Origin: an uncultured Flavobacteriales bacterium
Lineage (GTDB): Bacteria; Bacteroidota; Bacteroidia; Flavobacteriales_D; Sanyastnellaceae
Direction: 5' to 3'
NCBI GenBank assembly: GCA_905478325.1
Contig: CAJQIB010000056.1
Location: 1-38,205 of the forward strand
DNA length: 38,205 nt
The position numbers and the translations under genes were made by a program. Below the pieces are notes generated by a model that saw only the letters and a program-made list of their open reading frames with translations, had not been told where the DNA came from and did not search any database. Positions within the stretch are counted from its first letter, which is position 1, and every line of letters starts with the position of its first letter. Shown in pieces: positions 1 to 8,594 of the stretch.

Positions 1-873
1 AGCAGGACCGTTGCCATCACAATCGCAGTCGCCCTCAGCAATGCCATCACCGCCACAAACGCCGCATGCGTCCAATACGTTGCCAGCGCAATCGCAGGCG
101 CCCTCAGCAATGCCATCACCGCCGCAAACGCCGCACGCATCATTCACAGCACACGAACCGTCGTCCTCGGTCGCATCCATGTCGTAGTTGCAAGCCGTAA
201 CGTCCGTGCAACCAGCAATTGAATCCTCTCCTCCAGCTGGTGCGAAAGAACCTACGCCATCAAAACTAAAAGTTAAGTATTGAGAGTCCGATCCTACGCC
301 GTTCTCAAAGACTTGAACATTCATCGTTCCTGCAAAATCTCCCCCTGTCGTTATCTGCATGAACAACACCCGGTTGTTTACTGCATCTGGCAAGCCATTC
401 GAAGCACCGTTCAATACATACCAAGCTCCGCCTGTCGCATCGTCCATCGCGAAGTCCCCTCCGTCATTGGAAGATCCAAAGGCAAACGCTGAAACCCACG
501 GCTGACTCGAACTCTCGACTGTGCTAATCGGTGATTCATCACCCGTAGGCTGAGACTCAATACCAATGGTAACCCAGCTATCTGCTGCCAGTTCAGGGAA
601 GAAGGTTAAAAATGCCGGATTGATCCCGCCAGCTGTCGTTGATCCGAACGAACTGTTGAAAAAACCATCGGTCGTAGTCAACGAAAGCGGATTGTCTTCG
701 TTGCCATAAACAGAGCTAAAGAAATCGTCCGTATTGACCATTTCAATATAAAACCGATAGGTAGAAGTTCCTGGAACAATGTCCGTAGCATGGTTTTCTA
801 CAACCAATGAATACTGAGCTGAAGAGCTCAACACCATGCCCATGAGCATGGCGGCTAAAGTAAAGATTCGCAT
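1..873 (-). CDS. Secreted surface protein with Cys-rich repeats (3' end outside the window)
   Basis: The gene reads leftward from an ATG at 873-871 and is still open at base 1, so 291 codons are visible and the C-terminus is missing. Residues 1-20 form a signal peptide ([20 protein letters not shown]). About 200 residues follow with no fold I recognise. Near residue 222 comes a [11 protein letters not shown]...DDGSC motif, then ACGVCGGDG units with DCDGN or DCAGN links. Proteins with this layout are common in marine Bacteroidota. They are large, secreted, probably calcium-binding and usually carry a T9SS sorting domain at the far end, which cannot be checked here. A TATATTTG element at 898-905 on the same strand lies about 25 bases before the start and fits this start. 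Function is unknown; a surface or adhesin role is inference. Confidence 0.8.
   Translation of the reverse strand, partial: MRIFTLAAMLMGMVLSSSAQYSLVVENHATDIVPGTSTYRFYIEMVNTDDFFSSVYGNEDNPLSLTTTDGFFNSSFGSTTAGGINPAFLTFFPELAADSWVTIGIESQPTGDESPISTVESSSQPWVSAFAFGSSNDGGDFAMDDATGGAWYVLNGASNGLPDAVNNRVLFMQITTGGDFAGTMNVQVFENGVGSDSQYLTFSFDGVGSFAPAGGEDSIAGCTDVTACNYDMDATEDDGSCAVNDACGVCGGDGIAEGACDCAGNVLDACGVCGGDGIAEGDCDCDGNGPA
11..148. repeat. 69-bp tandem repeat, two units, inside a coding region
   Basis: TTGCCATCACAATCGCAG at base 11 recurs as TTGCCAGCGCAATCGCAG at base 80, a period of 69 bases (23 codons). The two copies differ at only a few positions. On the minus strand each unit encodes about 23 residues around [13 protein letters not shown] and DCDGN or DCAGN. 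The array probably continues beyond base 1. Near identity at the DNA level points to recent duplication or recombination between units. Confidence 0.8.
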
Positions 874-897
874 GAAGATGACAATTTGGTAGTCGTT

Positions 898-905
898 CAA
901 ATATA
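898..905 (-). promoter_or_regulatory. Bacteroidota -7 element for the gene starting at 873
   Basis: On the minus strand this reads TATATTTG, an exact match to the Bacteroidota -7 consensus TAnnTTTG. It would start transcription near 891, giving a leader of about 18 bases before the ATG at 873. No clear TTG -33 element is seen at the usual 19-21 base spacing, so it is a candidate only. Confidence 0.5.
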
Positions 906-966
906 CTCTTTTATCGATAAACTTTAGCTAATCACGTTTACACACGATATATACCGCTTTACATCC

Positions 967-974
967 TAATTTTG
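967..974 (+). promoter_or_regulatory. Bacteroidota -7 element for the pepD operon
   Basis: TAATTTTG matches TAnnTTTG and lies 19 bases before the ATG at 994, so the leader would be about 13 bases. The -33 region is not convincing. It is probably the promoter for the 994-5795 gene chain, where no later gap is large enough for another promoter. Confidence 0.5.
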
Positions 975-993
975 ACTTGAAAAAAGAAACCGA

Positions 994-2460
994 ATGTCCA
1001 ACCAGATTTCCCAGCTTAATCCAACCGCACTTTGGAGCCATTTTGCCCAACTCAACTCCGTTCCACGCCCCAGTAAAAAGGAAGAGCGTGTCCGTGCTTG
1101 GGTCATCGGTTTGGGCCATGACATGGGATTGGAAACACAAACGGACGAAGTCGGTAACGTGCTCATTCGAAAGCCAGCTACCAGCGGAATGGAAAACCGT
1201 GTTGGCGTGGTCCTTCAAAGTCACCTCGATATGGTCTGTCAAAAAAACAATGACACGGTATTCGACTTTGACACTCAGGGCATTCGCATGTACATCGATG
1301 GTGATTGGGTACGGGCAGAAGGAACTACTCTGGGAGCGGACAACGGAATCGGAGTCGCAGCTATATTAGGCGTTCTTGCCTCTAACGACATCCCACATCC
1401 GCCTCTAGAAGCTCTTTTTACCATCGATGAGGAAACGGGTATGACCGGTGCACTTGGCCTGAAGGGCGGATTTCTCGAAGGCGAAATCTTGTTGAATCTG
1501 GATACGGAAGACGACGATGAGCTCTCCATTGGTTGTGCCGGTGGTGTTGATGTTACTTCATCAGGTTCTTATGGGACAGAAAAAATCGAAGAAGGTATTT
1601 TCCATGGAAAACTGACCATCAAAGGGGGATCAGGCGGACATTCGGGAATGGACATCACAAAAGGCATTGCCAATGTCAATAAGGTGATGAATCGCATTCT
1701 ACTTGTAACCCTTGAATCGGTTGACTTTAGAATCTCAACAATACAAGGTGGAGGTTTACGCAATGCCATACCGCGTGAATCTGCTTGCAATTTTGTCATT
1801 GACCCCAATGATTTTGAGTTCTTCAAAGAATCTATAGTCAACGAGATGACACGGGTTCAGGCAGAGCACCGCACCACAGACCCCGATTTAACTTGGGAAC
1901 TCACGGAGAGTGCGGAACACGTTACCGAGGTCATGTCAGAGGAAGAACAGGAATTGCTTCTTCTCGCCATCCAGGCATGTCCTGTTGGCATCCATCGCAT
2001 GAGCCCTGAAATTGAAGGTCTCGTGCAAACGTCCAACAACCTAGCGCAGGTTGAAGTCGGAAACGGCCTCGTTAGCCTCCGATGCCTTTGCCGAAGTTCC
2101 GTTGATTCTGAAAAAGATGATCACGCCCGCAGCATTGCCTCTTCATTCGCTCTTGCCGGTTTGGAAACAGCTTACGGAGGGTCATACCCGGGTTGGACGC
2201 CGAACCCAAACAGTGATGTCGTGTCACTATTTAAAGACCTCTATGAAGAGCAATTCGGCGAATCACCGCGGGTCTTAGCATGCCATGCAGGATTGGAGTG
2301 TGGGATTTTAGGAACCCATTATCCCGACATGGACATGGTCAGCTTTGGACCGAACATTCGTGGGGCGCACAGTCCCGATGAGTGCGTGCAGATTAGCTCA
2401 GTTCAAAAATTTTGGGGATTCTTCCTTGAAGGGTTGTCACGTATACCGGTAAAAGCATGA
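994..2460 (+). CDS. pepD: Xaa-His dipeptidase (peptidase M20C, PepD family)
   Basis: A 488-residue cytosolic metallo-dipeptidase of the aminoacyl-histidine dipeptidase family, which splits Xaa-His and other dipeptides using two metal ions. Visible M20 motifs: the metal ligand and catalytic pair in QSHLDMV (H77, D79), the bridging Asp in GADNGIG (D116), the catalytic Glu in DEETG (E146, E147), LDTEDDDELSIGCAGG near residue 170, and AHSPDE near the C-terminus. Length matches the family, usually about 480-490. The start at 994 begins MSNQISQLNP, like the conserved family N-terminus. First gene of a rightward chain; its stop overlaps the surE start by 4 bases (ATGA). Confidence 0.93.
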   Translation: MSNQISQLNPTALWSHFAQLNSVPRPSKKEERVRAWVIGLGHDMGLETQTDEVGNVLIRKPATSGMENRVGVVLQSHLDMVCQKNNDTVFDFDTQGIRMYIDGDWVRAEGTTLGADNGIGVAAILGVLASNDIPHPPLEALFTIDEETGMTGALGLKGGFLEGEILLNLDTEDDDELSIGCAGGVDVTSSGSYGTEKIEEGIFHGKLTIKGGSGGHSGMDITKGIANVNKVMNRILLVTLESVDFRISTIQGGGLRNAIPRESACNFVIDPNDFEFFKESIVNEMTRVQAEHRTTDPDLTWELTESAEHVTEVMSEEEQELLLLAIQACPVGIHRMSPEIEGLVQTSNNLAQVEVGNGLVSLRCLCRSSVDSEKDDHARSIASSFALAGLETAYGGSYPGWTPNPNSDVVSLFKDLYEEQFGESPRVLACHAGLECGILGTHYPDMDMVSFGPNIRGAHSPDECVQISSVQKFWGFFLEGLSRIPVKA

Positions 2461-3242
2461 GCAATCAATCCAATCGCCCCTTGATATTGGTCACCAATGA
2501 CGACGGCATCGAAGCCGGTGGATTGCGGTTTCTCGTAGAAACGCTTCTGCCCATTGGAGACATCGTAGTCGTTGCTCCCGATCGACCAATGAGTGGTATG
2601 GGACATGCCGTGACCATCAACCAAACACTCCGAATGGAGAAGCGGCAATTTTCCGTTGAAGGGGTCCGTGAAGCCTGGCAAACTTCTGGGACACCTGTCG
2701 ATTGCGTGAAACTCGCGATCTATGAAATCCTCGGCAAAAAACCAGACCTGTTAGTGAGCGGTATCAATCACGGCAGCAACGCTTCCATCAATGTGATTTA
2801 CAGCGGCACCATGTCAGCAGCTGTTGAAGGTGCTGTCGAAGGGATTCCTTCCATCGGCTTTAGTTTGCTAAATCATGATCCTGAAGCTGACTTTTCCGCC
2901 TGTGGCCCCAGCATTCAAACTCTCGCTCAAGAAGTTCTTGAACGGGGTTTACCTGTAGGGTCATGTCTCAATGTGAACGTTCCAAACATACCGTTGGATG
3001 CCATCCAAGGCATCCGCATCTGCCGACAATCTGCGGGATATTGGGAGGATGCTTTTGATAAACGCGTCTCCCCTGGCGGATCCACGTACTTCTGGATGAC
3101 CGGTGAATTTAAGAATCCAGACCAAGGTGAGGACACCGATGAATGGGCCCTTCGCAATGGATACGTTAGTGTTGTTCCCACACAATTTGATATGACAGCA
3201 CATCATGCCATTGCGGCATTAAATCAATGGAACCTGTCCTGA
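2457..3242 (+). CDS. surE: 5'/3'-nucleotidase SurE
   Basis: A 261-residue metal-dependent phosphatase that removes phosphate from nucleoside 5'- and 3'-monophosphates; the family is linked to stationary-phase survival. The N-terminal motif LVTNDDGIEAGG supplies the metal-binding Asn14, Asp15 and Asp16. It is followed by the family motifs APDRPMSGMGHAVT and SGINHGSN. Length is typical (about 250-260). The ATG at 2457 overlaps the pepD stop as ATGA, which suggests coupled translation. The next gene starts on the base after the TGA stop, so this is a tight operon. Confidence 0.95.
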   Translation: MSNQSNRPLILVTNDDGIEAGGLRFLVETLLPIGDIVVVAPDRPMSGMGHAVTINQTLRMEKRQFSVEGVREAWQTSGTPVDCVKLAIYEILGKKPDLLVSGINHGSNASINVIYSGTMSAAVEGAVEGIPSIGFSLLNHDPEADFSACGPSIQTLAQEVLERGLPVGSCLNVNVPNIPLDAIQGIRICRQSAGYWEDAFDKRVSPGGSTYFWMTGEFKNPDQGEDTDEWALRNGYVSVVPTQFDMTAHHAIAALNQWNLS

Positions 3243-3554
3243 ATGAATCTCAAGAAATTCGACCACACAGCTTGGGGAGTAGCCGTCGGACTGGGTGGCA
3301 CCCTGATTGGCTTTCTTGTATTGGCTTCCTGGTGGAGCTCTGCAAATGGAACAAGCCTGGCGTATTTTTATGAAACTGTTTTTCAAAACAGCCAGCTGTA
3401 TAAAGATTCCATTCTTACGGTCAGTGTTCTCTTCAACGTGGGCCTTTTTTGGCTTGCGCTTCGAACAGGGTTTGAGCGCTTAGCTCGCGGAATCATGGTC
3501 ATAATATTGCTGTCGGTACCGGCCATTATTTGGATTCAATCTCAATCCTTTTGA
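3243..3554 (+). CDS. Small inner-membrane protein of unknown function, about 3 TM segments
   Basis: A 103-residue protein not assigned to any named family. Hydrophobic stretches at about residues 12-31, 55-73 and 82-98 look like three membrane helices. A polar segment (SSANGTSLAYFYETVFQNSQ) lies between the first two. It starts on the base right after the surE stop and ends 4 bases before lpxB, so it is almost certainly co-expressed with both. A role in the envelope is plausible from position only. Confidence 0.8.
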   Translation: MNLKKFDHTAWGVAVGLGGTLIGFLVLASWWSSANGTSLAYFYETVFQNSQLYKDSILTVSVLFNVGLFWLALRTGFERLARGIMVIILLSVPAIIWIQSQSF

Positions 3555-3558
3555 GGAC

Positions 3559-4683
3559 ATGAGTCTTGAACGGACACCCCGACGACGCAAGTTGTTCCTG
3601 GTCGCAGGAGAAGCTTCAGGCGATCTCTATGGCGGACAATTGGCGGAGGCACTGCTACAACTCGATCCTCATCTTGAAATCAGAGGTTGGGGAGGTGAGG
3701 CCATGGAAGCCTCAGGGGTCAAGATTTCGACCCATTATAGAGATCTCGCTTTCATGGGGTTTTGGGAGGTCCTCAAAAACCTCAAAACCATTCGACGAAA
3801 CCTGAAGCGATGCACGGAAGAAATCCTTTCTTTCCAGCCCGATGCCTTTGTGGGCATCGATTTTCCAGGATTCAATTTACGGGTTGCTGCCAATGTAGGA
3901 AAAGCAGGCGTTTTCACCCACCATTACATCTCTCCTTCCATTTGGGCTTGGAATGCACGGAGAATCCACCGCATCAAACGCACCGTGCAGCGCATGCATG
4001 TGACCATGCCTTTTGAACTCGCACCATACGAGGCGGCACACATGGATGTTCGTTTTGTCGGGCACCCATTGATCTCGTTATTGGATCAACTTCCAGACCA
4101 AAATCTCGACGTAAAGACCTCCCTTCCCATCTTAGCGTTGCTCCCTGGATCGCGAACACAAGAGCTGAACCACATGCTTCCATTGCTGGTGCAAACAGCA
4201 CGGTTGCTGCCACAATTTCAGCCTGTCATTGCCGGTGCTCCGGGACAACCCGCCTCAGCCTATCACGAAGCTACTGCCTTGGGCATCCCCGTTGTTTTCA
4301 ATCAAACTCGCTTGTTGATGAAGACTGCTGCGGTGGGATTGATCACCTCCGGCACTGCGACCCTTGAAGCCAGTTTACTTGGACTCCCTCAGATCATTTG
4401 CTATAGAACAAGCCGTTTAACCTATGCCATTGCAAAAAGGTTGGCGCAGGTTCAATGGATTGGATTGCCCAACATCATTCTAAACGAATCCTCCGTACCG
4501 GAGAGAATACAGGGTGCATGTAGTGTAAAAACGCTGAGCCAAGACGTTGAATTACTGCACGATGGAACAGACTGGACCGCTCTTGGTCAAAAACAAAAAG
4601 AATTGGCCACTTCTTTGAGACACATTCTGGGTTCCGAAGCTGCAGCAGCGAACACCGCAGCTTCAATCATGGAAACGCTTTGA
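3559..4683 (+). CDS. lpxB: Lipid-A-disaccharide synthase LpxB
   Basis: A 374-residue peripheral membrane glycosyltransferase (GT19) that joins UDP-2,3-diacylglucosamine and lipid X into the lipid A disaccharide. Family signatures seen: VAGEASGDLYGGQLAEAL at residues 15-32, GIDFPGFNLR, HHYISPSIWAWN, VGHPL, LLPGSRTQEL and the C-terminal SGTATLEASLLGLPQIICYR. Length is typical. It shows that the organism makes lipid A and so is Gram-negative. Its stop overlaps the next start by one base (TGATG at 4681-4685). Confidence 0.95.
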   Translation: MSLERTPRRRKLFLVAGEASGDLYGGQLAEALLQLDPHLEIRGWGGEAMEASGVKISTHYRDLAFMGFWEVLKNLKTIRRNLKRCTEEILSFQPDAFVGIDFPGFNLRVAANVGKAGVFTHHYISPSIWAWNARRIHRIKRTVQRMHVTMPFELAPYEAAHMDVRFVGHPLISLLDQLPDQNLDVKTSLPILALLPGSRTQELNHMLPLLVQTARLLPQFQPVIAGAPGQPASAYHEATALGIPVVFNQTRLLMKTAAVGLITSGTATLEASLLGLPQIICYRTSRLTYAIAKRLAQVQWIGLPNIILNESSVPERIQGACSVKTLSQDVELLHDGTDWTALGQKQKELATSLRHILGSEAAAANTAASIMETL

Positions 4684-5795
4684 TGCGATTATTCTCCTGT
4701 TTACTGGTGTGTCTTACGGTTGCAATCCAGACAGGTCAAAGCCAGGACATCGTCCGCATTGGACTCGTGGATTTTTCGAAGGCCCAGACTCTGAAAATCC
4801 GATCTGTTTCAGGTGGCTATCATTGGCTCAATGCCACGGGCCAAATTCTCGACACCCTAACCGAATCAACGCAAATATCCATCCGGGACAAGCAGTGGAA
4901 GGGGAACAACCTCCCCCTTGAAAACCATTTGATTTTACAACCCATCGTGCCTGGAAGTGTGTTGAGCATTCAGTCAGTCCACACCGGATACAGACAGGTC
5001 AGAGGGGTCCTGCATTTGTTCGCCGATTCTGAAGTCCGATGTGTCTTGGAAACCCCATTAGAAGCCTACCTGCCTGGCGTTTTGGTCGCAGAAGCGGGCA
5101 AAGGCCATTTCCCTGATTTTTACGAGGCACAGGCCATTGTCAGCCGCACGTATACGGTTCAATCCATGGGACGCCATCGGCTAGAAGGCTTTGACCTGTG
5201 TAACAGCGTTCATTGCCAAGTATTCCAAGGGATTAGCACAGTAAATGACACCATTTTGTCTGCGGTCATGTCCACGCGCGACCTGATTTTAATCGATGCG
5301 AACACGCGTCCCATTACGGCGGCTTTTCACTCCAACTGTGGTGGACATACACAGGGCTCTGAGGCTGTTTGGCAACATGCTCTTCCCTACTTAAAAGGAG
5401 TGCAAGATTCCTTCTGCTTAACTTATCCTCACAGCCACTGGGAACAGCTCATCGATGCGAAGGCTTGGCAAAATTGGCTGCAATCCAAAAGCGGTGATTC
5501 ACTTCCGCCTGGTCAATGGCTGCCCACAGAAAGAGAATCCTTCTTGATGAATCGAGAAGATGCCATTCGAACTTCCCAAGCACGGAAAGCGTTTGGATTT
5601 CGTTCGGGGTTTTTTATTACATTGAATGAAGGGGACTCCATTCGCGTCATCGGCCGGGGATTCGGTCACGGTGTCGGCATGTGCCAAGAAGGTGCTATGG
5701 GACGTGCCAAGGCCAATCACGACGCATGGGATATCTTGTCCCATTATTACCACAAGGTCAGCCTGACGCCATGGCAGAACGCCCAACTTGAGTAA
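4683..5795 (+). CDS. Secreted SpoIID/LytB-domain protein (probable peptidoglycan lytic enzyme or amidase enhancer)
   Basis: About 370 residues with an N-terminal signal peptide (MRLFSCLLVCLTVAIQTGQS). The ATG at 4683 overlaps the lpxB stop by one base; an in-frame TTG at 4680 is a less likely start. The SpoIID core is clear: the LEAYLPGVLVAEAG segment with the putative catalytic Glu137, EAQAIVSRTYTV, the CNSVHCQVF metal-site motif (C173, H177, C178), FHSNCGGHTQGSEAVW and the C-terminal GRGFGHGVGMCQEGAMG. In sporulating bacteria SpoIID is a lytic transglycosylase acting on denuded glycan strands. In Bacteroidota its role is not settled, and since this is a non-sporulating lineage a general cell-wall role is inferred. 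Key residues are intact, so activity is likely. Confidence 0.88.
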   Translation: MRLFSCLLVCLTVAIQTGQSQDIVRIGLVDFSKAQTLKIRSVSGGYHWLNATGQILDTLTESTQISIRDKQWKGNNLPLENHLILQPIVPGSVLSIQSVHTGYRQVRGVLHLFADSEVRCVLETPLEAYLPGVLVAEAGKGHFPDFYEAQAIVSRTYTVQSMGRHRLEGFDLCNSVHCQVFQGISTVNDTILSAVMSTRDLILIDANTRPITAAFHSNCGGHTQGSEAVWQHALPYLKGVQDSFCLTYPHSHWEQLIDAKAWQNWLQSKSGDSLPPGQWLPTERESFLMNREDAIRTSQARKAFGFRSGFFITLNEGDSIRVIGRGFGHGVGMCQEGAMGRAKANHDAWDILSHYYHKVSLTPWQNAQLE

Positions 5796-5805
5796 CCGTG
5801 ACGCG

Positions 5806-7431
5806 TCAGAGTCCTTGAATCGAGAACTTTTTGGGGTACTCCACCTTGTAGGAAAAAGACAGGGTTTTCTGGGCACCTGGAGATAAGGTCATCTCCCATG
5901 TAATCCACCCTGTAACCGGATCAAGTTCGCCTCCATCCAAACTTTCGACAAAGACTTCAATGTCAGAACTTCTTGACACGGGTATCCGATCTATAATCCG
6001 AACTTTCACAGAACGACTGTGCTGGTTCACCACGTCCACTTGAAATGCCTGAACCGTTCGTTTTGTGCCCCCTAAAGCCGAACTGGAGCATAATTCCATC
6101 AGACGTTTCCGACTAGATCGTACACGACCATCTTGTCCCAATGGAATTTCCAACGTATCCCCTGGAGCCGGAAGTGCCATTTCAAACACTCCACGATACG
6201 CTCCACCTGCAACAACCTGCACGTCTCCTGCCATCAACTGTGCTTCGCTCCAGTCGGCACTTGCTGCCAGTTGAAATGATTCATCGGAATATTCAGGCAT
6301 GACCAAATAGGTCAAGTCGCTGTTCAAGCGCAACGTTTCCAATGGGATGCGTTCCGGCGTTCCATTTCCAGATATCCGAACGGGCAATTGCGGCGTGAAG
6401 GCAAGCCGTTGGATCGCAGAACCTGTGGCATTCATCAGTGGCTGTATCTCCGTCGTTGCTATCGTCTCGAGTCCGGGACCTTCGCTGCGTTGCATGGACT
6501 TGCTTGACGCCCAATCATAACCACTTTGAGACGCTGATGACCGAACCAAAGAAAGCTCTAGCGGCAATAAATTGGGCGGTGAAAGGGACTCAAGAGGGTT
6601 TCCTGCCAAAAATCGAATCGGCAGACCATTCCATTCTACCCCCGTCTTTTGGACCACATGGGCAAACCGTTTCAACTTCACAGCTCCGTCATCGGAAACT
6701 TCAGCATCGTACGCTGTTCGCCAAAAGGCATCCTGCGCTAAATAGGCAACCTCCACCTTTCCCTTCACCCCCTTGGGACCAACGATGCGCATGATGATCT
6801 GCCCCTCCTCTTCATTCTGCAACTTCAAAATTTCTTGGCGCTCCTCTGCCAAGTCGCTCAGCTCATCCTTCAAGTCGCTCAACTCCATTCTCAACTCCAA
6901 CATCAAATACTCAAGCTCTTTCACTCGACTTCGCCAAAAGTCAGCCAATTCAATCAAGTCTTCGACAAGAAGTGATTCACTTCCTCCGACTTTCCGATTT
7001 GCCTGAATCATGGCCAGCTCCTCAGAATAAACTGCCAACAGCGCATTTCTCATCGCCACCGTTCGCTCCGACGATTCAAGCGCATCATCAATGCGTTGCA
7101 ACGCGGTCAACGACTCCTCAGCGCGAGAGGGGTTTTTCGCAATTTGAAAAGAATGGCCTGACAATCCCCATCCTTCCGGAAGGACCGTTTGAATGCTACC
7201 GGCATCGATGCTTTTGGCTAGCCCGCCAATTTTGATCACAGCCCTGCCATTTGCATCCAACGTTACGCGGGCGCCACGTTGAATCAATGCACCGGACTCG
7301 TAAACCGCAACTTCATCAATCTCCCACTCGCTGAACTGAACGTTTTCAGTCACTATCTGGGCCTGCGCATGCCAAGCAATGCAACTCAAGAAGAAAGACA
7401 CGACAAGGACCTTACTCAATGGATGGTTCAT
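5806..7431 (-). CDS. DUF4140/DUF4139 (mucoidy inhibitor MuiA-like) secreted protein
   Basis: A 541-residue protein with a signal peptide (MNHPLSKVLVVSFFLSCIAWHAQAQ). I chose the ATG at 7431 because the peptide begins there; the open frame extends upstream to 7500 but would put 23 polar residues in front. The N-terminal part (about 33-110, AVYESGALIQRGARV) matches the DUF4140 pattern. A long Glu/Leu-rich coiled coil spans roughly 130-195, and the rest (VKGKVEVAYLAQDAFWRTAYDAEV onward) is the DUF4139 beta-rich domain. Molecular function of the family is unknown. It sits 20 bases after the stop of the DUF4249 gene, so the two are probably one transcript. It converges on the SpoIID gene with a 10-base gap. 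Confidence 0.85.
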   Translation of the reverse strand: MNHPLSKVLVVSFFLSCIAWHAQAQIVTENVQFSEWEIDEVAVYESGALIQRGARVTLDANGRAVIKIGGLAKSIDAGSIQTVLPEGWGLSGHSFQIAKNPSRAEESLTALQRIDDALESSERTVAMRNALLAVYSEELAMIQANRKVGGSESLLVEDLIELADFWRSRVKELEYLMLELRMELSDLKDELSDLAEERQEILKLQNEEEGQIIMRIVGPKGVKGKVEVAYLAQDAFWRTAYDAEVSDDGAVKLKRFAHVVQKTGVEWNGLPIRFLAGNPLESLSPPNLLPLELSLVRSSASQSGYDWASSKSMQRSEGPGLETIATTEIQPLMNATGSAIQRLAFTPQLPVRISGNGTPERIPLETLRLNSDLTYLVMPEYSDESFQLAASADWSEAQLMAGDVQVVAGGAYRGVFEMALPAPGDTLEIPLGQDGRVRSSRKRLMELCSSSALGGTKRTVQAFQVDVVNQHSRSVKVRIIDRIPVSRSSDIEVFVESLDGGELDPVTGWITWEMTLSPGAQKTLSFSYKVEYPKKFSIQGL

Positions 7432-7451
7432 ATGAATTGATTTTATCAAAT

Positions 7452-8444
7452 CTATTGCAGGCAAATTACGGTATCCTGCCAAATGCCATAACCGGCCCAA
7501 AGACCAATTCCTCCATCGATGTTGGATTCCATATTGGCAGGAAGAGAGAACGGACTTCCTTGACTTAAAATGAGGTTTTCATAACTGGCAATGGCATCAT
7601 ACACACCGGCATCAATCGCACACAACCTCACCGCCACGGTATCGTTCGCCTTAAAATAGCCCGATTCCCCGCTGGAAAAATCATCATCCCAAGCTGTACT
7701 TCCGGCGGCACTGCCTCGAAACGTTCCAAACTCAAAAGACAAGCCATTGAAAAAAGAATCGTCGAATACGCTTCCAAGCGGCGCTACAAAATCAGCGTCT
7801 TTTATCTCCCCAGCTAGCGGGTCCCATGTTGGACGCAGATTGATGCGTTTTGCGTACCATCGGTATGCATTGCCCGAAGAGTCCGGGTCTGTAAAAGAAG
7901 CATAAAGCAAACCGAGGGTGTCATTGCTTCCTGGAGCAGCCCAACGCATACTATCCAAAGGGATGGCCGGAAGAATTTCTGTTTCGGCGTGCAGCTCTTT
8001 CTCACCAATCAACACGTCCAATTCATAGGCATTGCCCGATTGACCGATCAATGCTTCATCGAAAGAGGTGTACACACAAAGGTTCAATGCACCCAACACC
8101 TCGGCAGGAAAGCCGAGCAATTGTGCGGCTTGTTCCAAAGCCTCTGGAGTCAAGTCGCCCGTGCACAACTCATCCAATGCGATCGATTGACCTTGGTTCG
8201 AAATCTGAACTTCAGCTCCTGACAAAAAAGACTGCCCGACGCTACTTGCATCAACGGGATCAAAATACCCTTGAGCCAAACCGACAAAAACAATGGGCGC
8301 AGCCCCGCTTTCGATCTTTCCTTCAATCACATAAACCGTTTCAGTTTCAGGCAACTCCACTTCGATTTGCTGTTCGCAGCCAATCATCAAAAGTGAAGCA
8401 ACAAACACCCACAAAAAACGAAACTTAGGAGGCGGCAAAGCCAT
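7452..8444 (-). CDS. DUF4249 family lipoprotein
   Basis: About 330 residues. The ATG at 8444 gives a standard lipoprotein signal: PPPKFRFLWVFVASLLMIGC with the lipobox Cys at residue 23. Upstream in-frame starts at 8468 (ATG) and 8483 (GTG) exist, but a TATTTTTG promoter element at 8473-8480 would place them at or before the transcript start. The body begins EVELPETETVYVIEGKIESGAAPIVFVGLAQGYFDP, the pattern of DUF4249. That family is a Bacteroidota outer-membrane lipoprotein usually found next to TonB-dependent receptors. No receptor gene is in this window, so here it pairs only with the MuiA-like gene. Function is unknown. Confidence 0.8.
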   Translation of the reverse strand: MALPPPKFRFLWVFVASLLMIGCEQQIEVELPETETVYVIEGKIESGAAPIVFVGLAQGYFDPVDASSVGQSFLSGAEVQISNQGQSIALDELCTGDLTPEALEQAAQLLGFPAEVLGALNLCVYTSFDEALIGQSGNAYELDVLIGEKELHAETEILPAIPLDSMRWAAPGSNDTLGLLYASFTDPDSSGNAYRWYAKRINLRPTWDPLAGEIKDADFVAPLGSVFDDSFFNGLSFEFGTFRGSAAGSTAWDDDFSSGESGYFKANDTVAVRLCAIDAGVYDAIASYENLILSQGSPFSLPANMESNIDGGIGLWAGYGIWQDTVICLQ

Positions 8445-8472
8445 GAGGGCGAAACGATTGATCAGCATGACA

Positions 8473-8480
8473 CAAAAATA
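8473..8480 (-). promoter_or_regulatory. Bacteroidota -7 element for the DUF4249 gene
   Basis: On the minus strand this reads TATTTTTG (TAnnTTTG). Transcription would start near 8468, leaving a leader of roughly 24 bases before the ATG at 8444. No good -33 TTG is seen. Confidence 0.45.
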
Positions 8481-8570
8481 CACGGGATGTTGGCTTGAAA
8501 TGGTTGAAAATTTGAAGATAAATCGCCAAATGATTACAAAACATACGGGTGAATTAGAGCAAGGAGGAAG

Positions 8571-8591
8571 TAGATTTGTGTTCTAGATTTG
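8571..8591 (+). promoter_or_regulatory. Two overlapping-range -7-like elements before nusB
   Basis: TAGATTTG occurs twice, at 8571-8578 and 8584-8591, both exact matches to TAnnTTTG. The second is too close to the ATG at 8595 to leave a leader, so the first is the better candidate and the second may be chance. A purine-rich AGGAGG lies just upstream, too far from the start to act as a ribosome binding site. Confidence 0.4.
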
Positions 8592-8594
8592 CCC

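Noticed and set aside
1-148. Tandem repeat read as a CRISPR array
   Set aside because: The units abut without spacers and are in frame with a coding region.
8562-8568. AGGAGG Shine-Dalgarno-like sequence before nusB
   Set aside because: It lies about 27 bases before the ATG, too far to act as a ribosome binding site, and the frame it could serve is stopped at once.
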